Shown: positions 5,077-5,499 of the stretch, in pieces
Numbering within the stretch: position 1 is the first letter of the stretch
Layout of the letters: each line of letters begins with the position of its first letter
NCBI GenBank assembly: GCA_934678955.1
Contig: CAKUSI010000268.1
Span: forward strand, 1-5,499
Length of the DNA stretch: 5,499 nt
Direction: 5' to 3'
Origin: an uncultured Austwickia sp.
Lineage (GTDB): Bacteria; Actinomycetota; Actinomycetes; Actinomycetales; Dermatophilaceae
Program-made: the position numbers and the translations under genes
The notes under the pieces: model-generated
What the model saw: only the letters and a program-made list of their open reading frames with translations
Told to the model about the DNA's origin: nothing
Databases searched by the model: none

Positions 5077-5499
5077 ATGGACAAAGTCGTCGCCAGTGCC
5101 GCCGAAGCGGTCAAGGACATCCCGGACGGTGCCTCGCTGGCCGTGGGGGGCTTCGGCCTCTGCGGCATCCCGAGCATCCTGATCCAGGCCCTCCACGAGC
5201 AGGGCACCACGGACCTCAGCGTCGTCAGCAACAACTGCGGCGTGGACGACTGGGGGCTCGGCATCCTCCTGGCCGACAAGCGGATCGGTCGGATCCAGGC
5301 GTCCTACGTCGGGGAGAACAAGGAGTTCGCGCGCCAGTACCTGGAAGGCGAGCTCGAGGTGGAGCTCACGCCGCAGGGCACCCTCGCGGAGAAGCTGCGC
5401 GCCGGTGGAGCGGGGATCGCCGCCTTCTTCACCCGTACGGGGGTGGGCACCCAGGTCGCCGAGGGCGGACTACCGCTCAAGTACGCCTCGGACGGCTCC
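5077..5499 (+). CDS. scoA: 3-oxoacid CoA-transferase subunit A (partial, 3' end outside window)
   Basis: The open frame runs from ATG 5077 off the right edge, giving 141 residues of a subunit normally about 230-250 long. It matches the alpha subunit of succinyl-CoA:3-ketoacid (or acetoacetate) CoA-transferase, which moves CoA between succinyl-CoA and acetoacetate or related oxoacids in ketone body, fatty acid or aromatic degradation. Motifs visible are the glycine-rich [10 protein letters not shown] (23-32), [12 protein letters not shown] (51-62), the [29 protein letters not shown] block (76-105) and GAGI-AFFT-TGVGT (111-125). The catalytic glutamate lies on subunit B, expected just downstream outside the window. 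The family usually has GAGIPAF and TPTG in the last block; here Ala115 and Arg120 replace the prolines. The start agrees with family N-termini (MDKVV). The gene has no proper ribosome binding site, in keeping with leaderless expression. The exact oxoacid substrate cannot be read from the sequence. Confidence 0.93.
   Translation, partial: MDKVVASAAEAVKDIPDGASLAVGGFGLCGIPSILIQALHEQGTTDLSVVSNNCGVDDWGLGILLADKRIGRIQASYVGENKEFARQYLEGELEVELTPQGTLAEKLRAGGAGIAAFFTRTGVGTQVAEGGLPLKYASDGS

Noticed and set aside
4038..5279. Minus-strand 413-codon frame overlapping the peptidase gene and the CoA-transferase start
   Set aside because: It runs through two recognised genes out of phase with the peptidase and shows only frameshifted arginine-rich translation.

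Overview
The window is very GC-rich and carries the gene set of an actinobacterium. The strongest taxonomic clue is a WhiB2-type regulator transcribed divergently from fbiA-fbiB, an arrangement known from Mycobacterium and its relatives (order Mycobacteriales). The TIGR03089 family protein points the same way. The genus cannot be fixed from the sequence alone.

Layout from left to right. Positions 1-122 (minus) hold the start of an unrecognised gene with a Gly/Ala/Asp repeat N-terminus. Positions 318-587 (minus) encode WhiB2, an iron-sulfur regulator. A 355-base divergent region (588-942) follows. It holds a good minus-strand promoter, with a 10-bp palindrome overlapping its -10 box, and a long, structured whiB2 leader. 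Positions 943-3861 (plus) form a compact operon: fbiA (CofD), then fbiB (CofE-type F420 ligase), then a TIGR03089 protein whose start overlaps the fbiB stop by four bases. Positions 3875-4888 (minus) encode a secreted protein with a VanY/M15-like peptidase domain and a C-terminal peptidoglycan-binding-like domain, convergent with the operon. A 188-base divergent region with a nested inverted repeat leads to the first 141 codons of a 3-oxoacid CoA-transferase subunit A (5077 to the window end).

FbiA and FbiB are the late enzymes of coenzyme F420 synthesis. FbiA joins the phospho-(enol)pyruvate or lactate moiety to the deazaflavin Fo, and FbiB adds the glutamate tail. The notable departure is FbiB. 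Its CofE domain is present, but the C-terminal FMN nitroreductase domain of the mycobacterial enzyme is missing and replaced by about 115 residues that I do not recognise. Several residues usually conserved in the CofE domain also differ. No mobile element, CRISPR array, tRNA or rRNA is visible. Most of the region looks like ordinary actinobacterial core genome; the unusual points are the FbiB architecture and the regulatory structure around whiB2 and upstream of the CoA-transferase gene.
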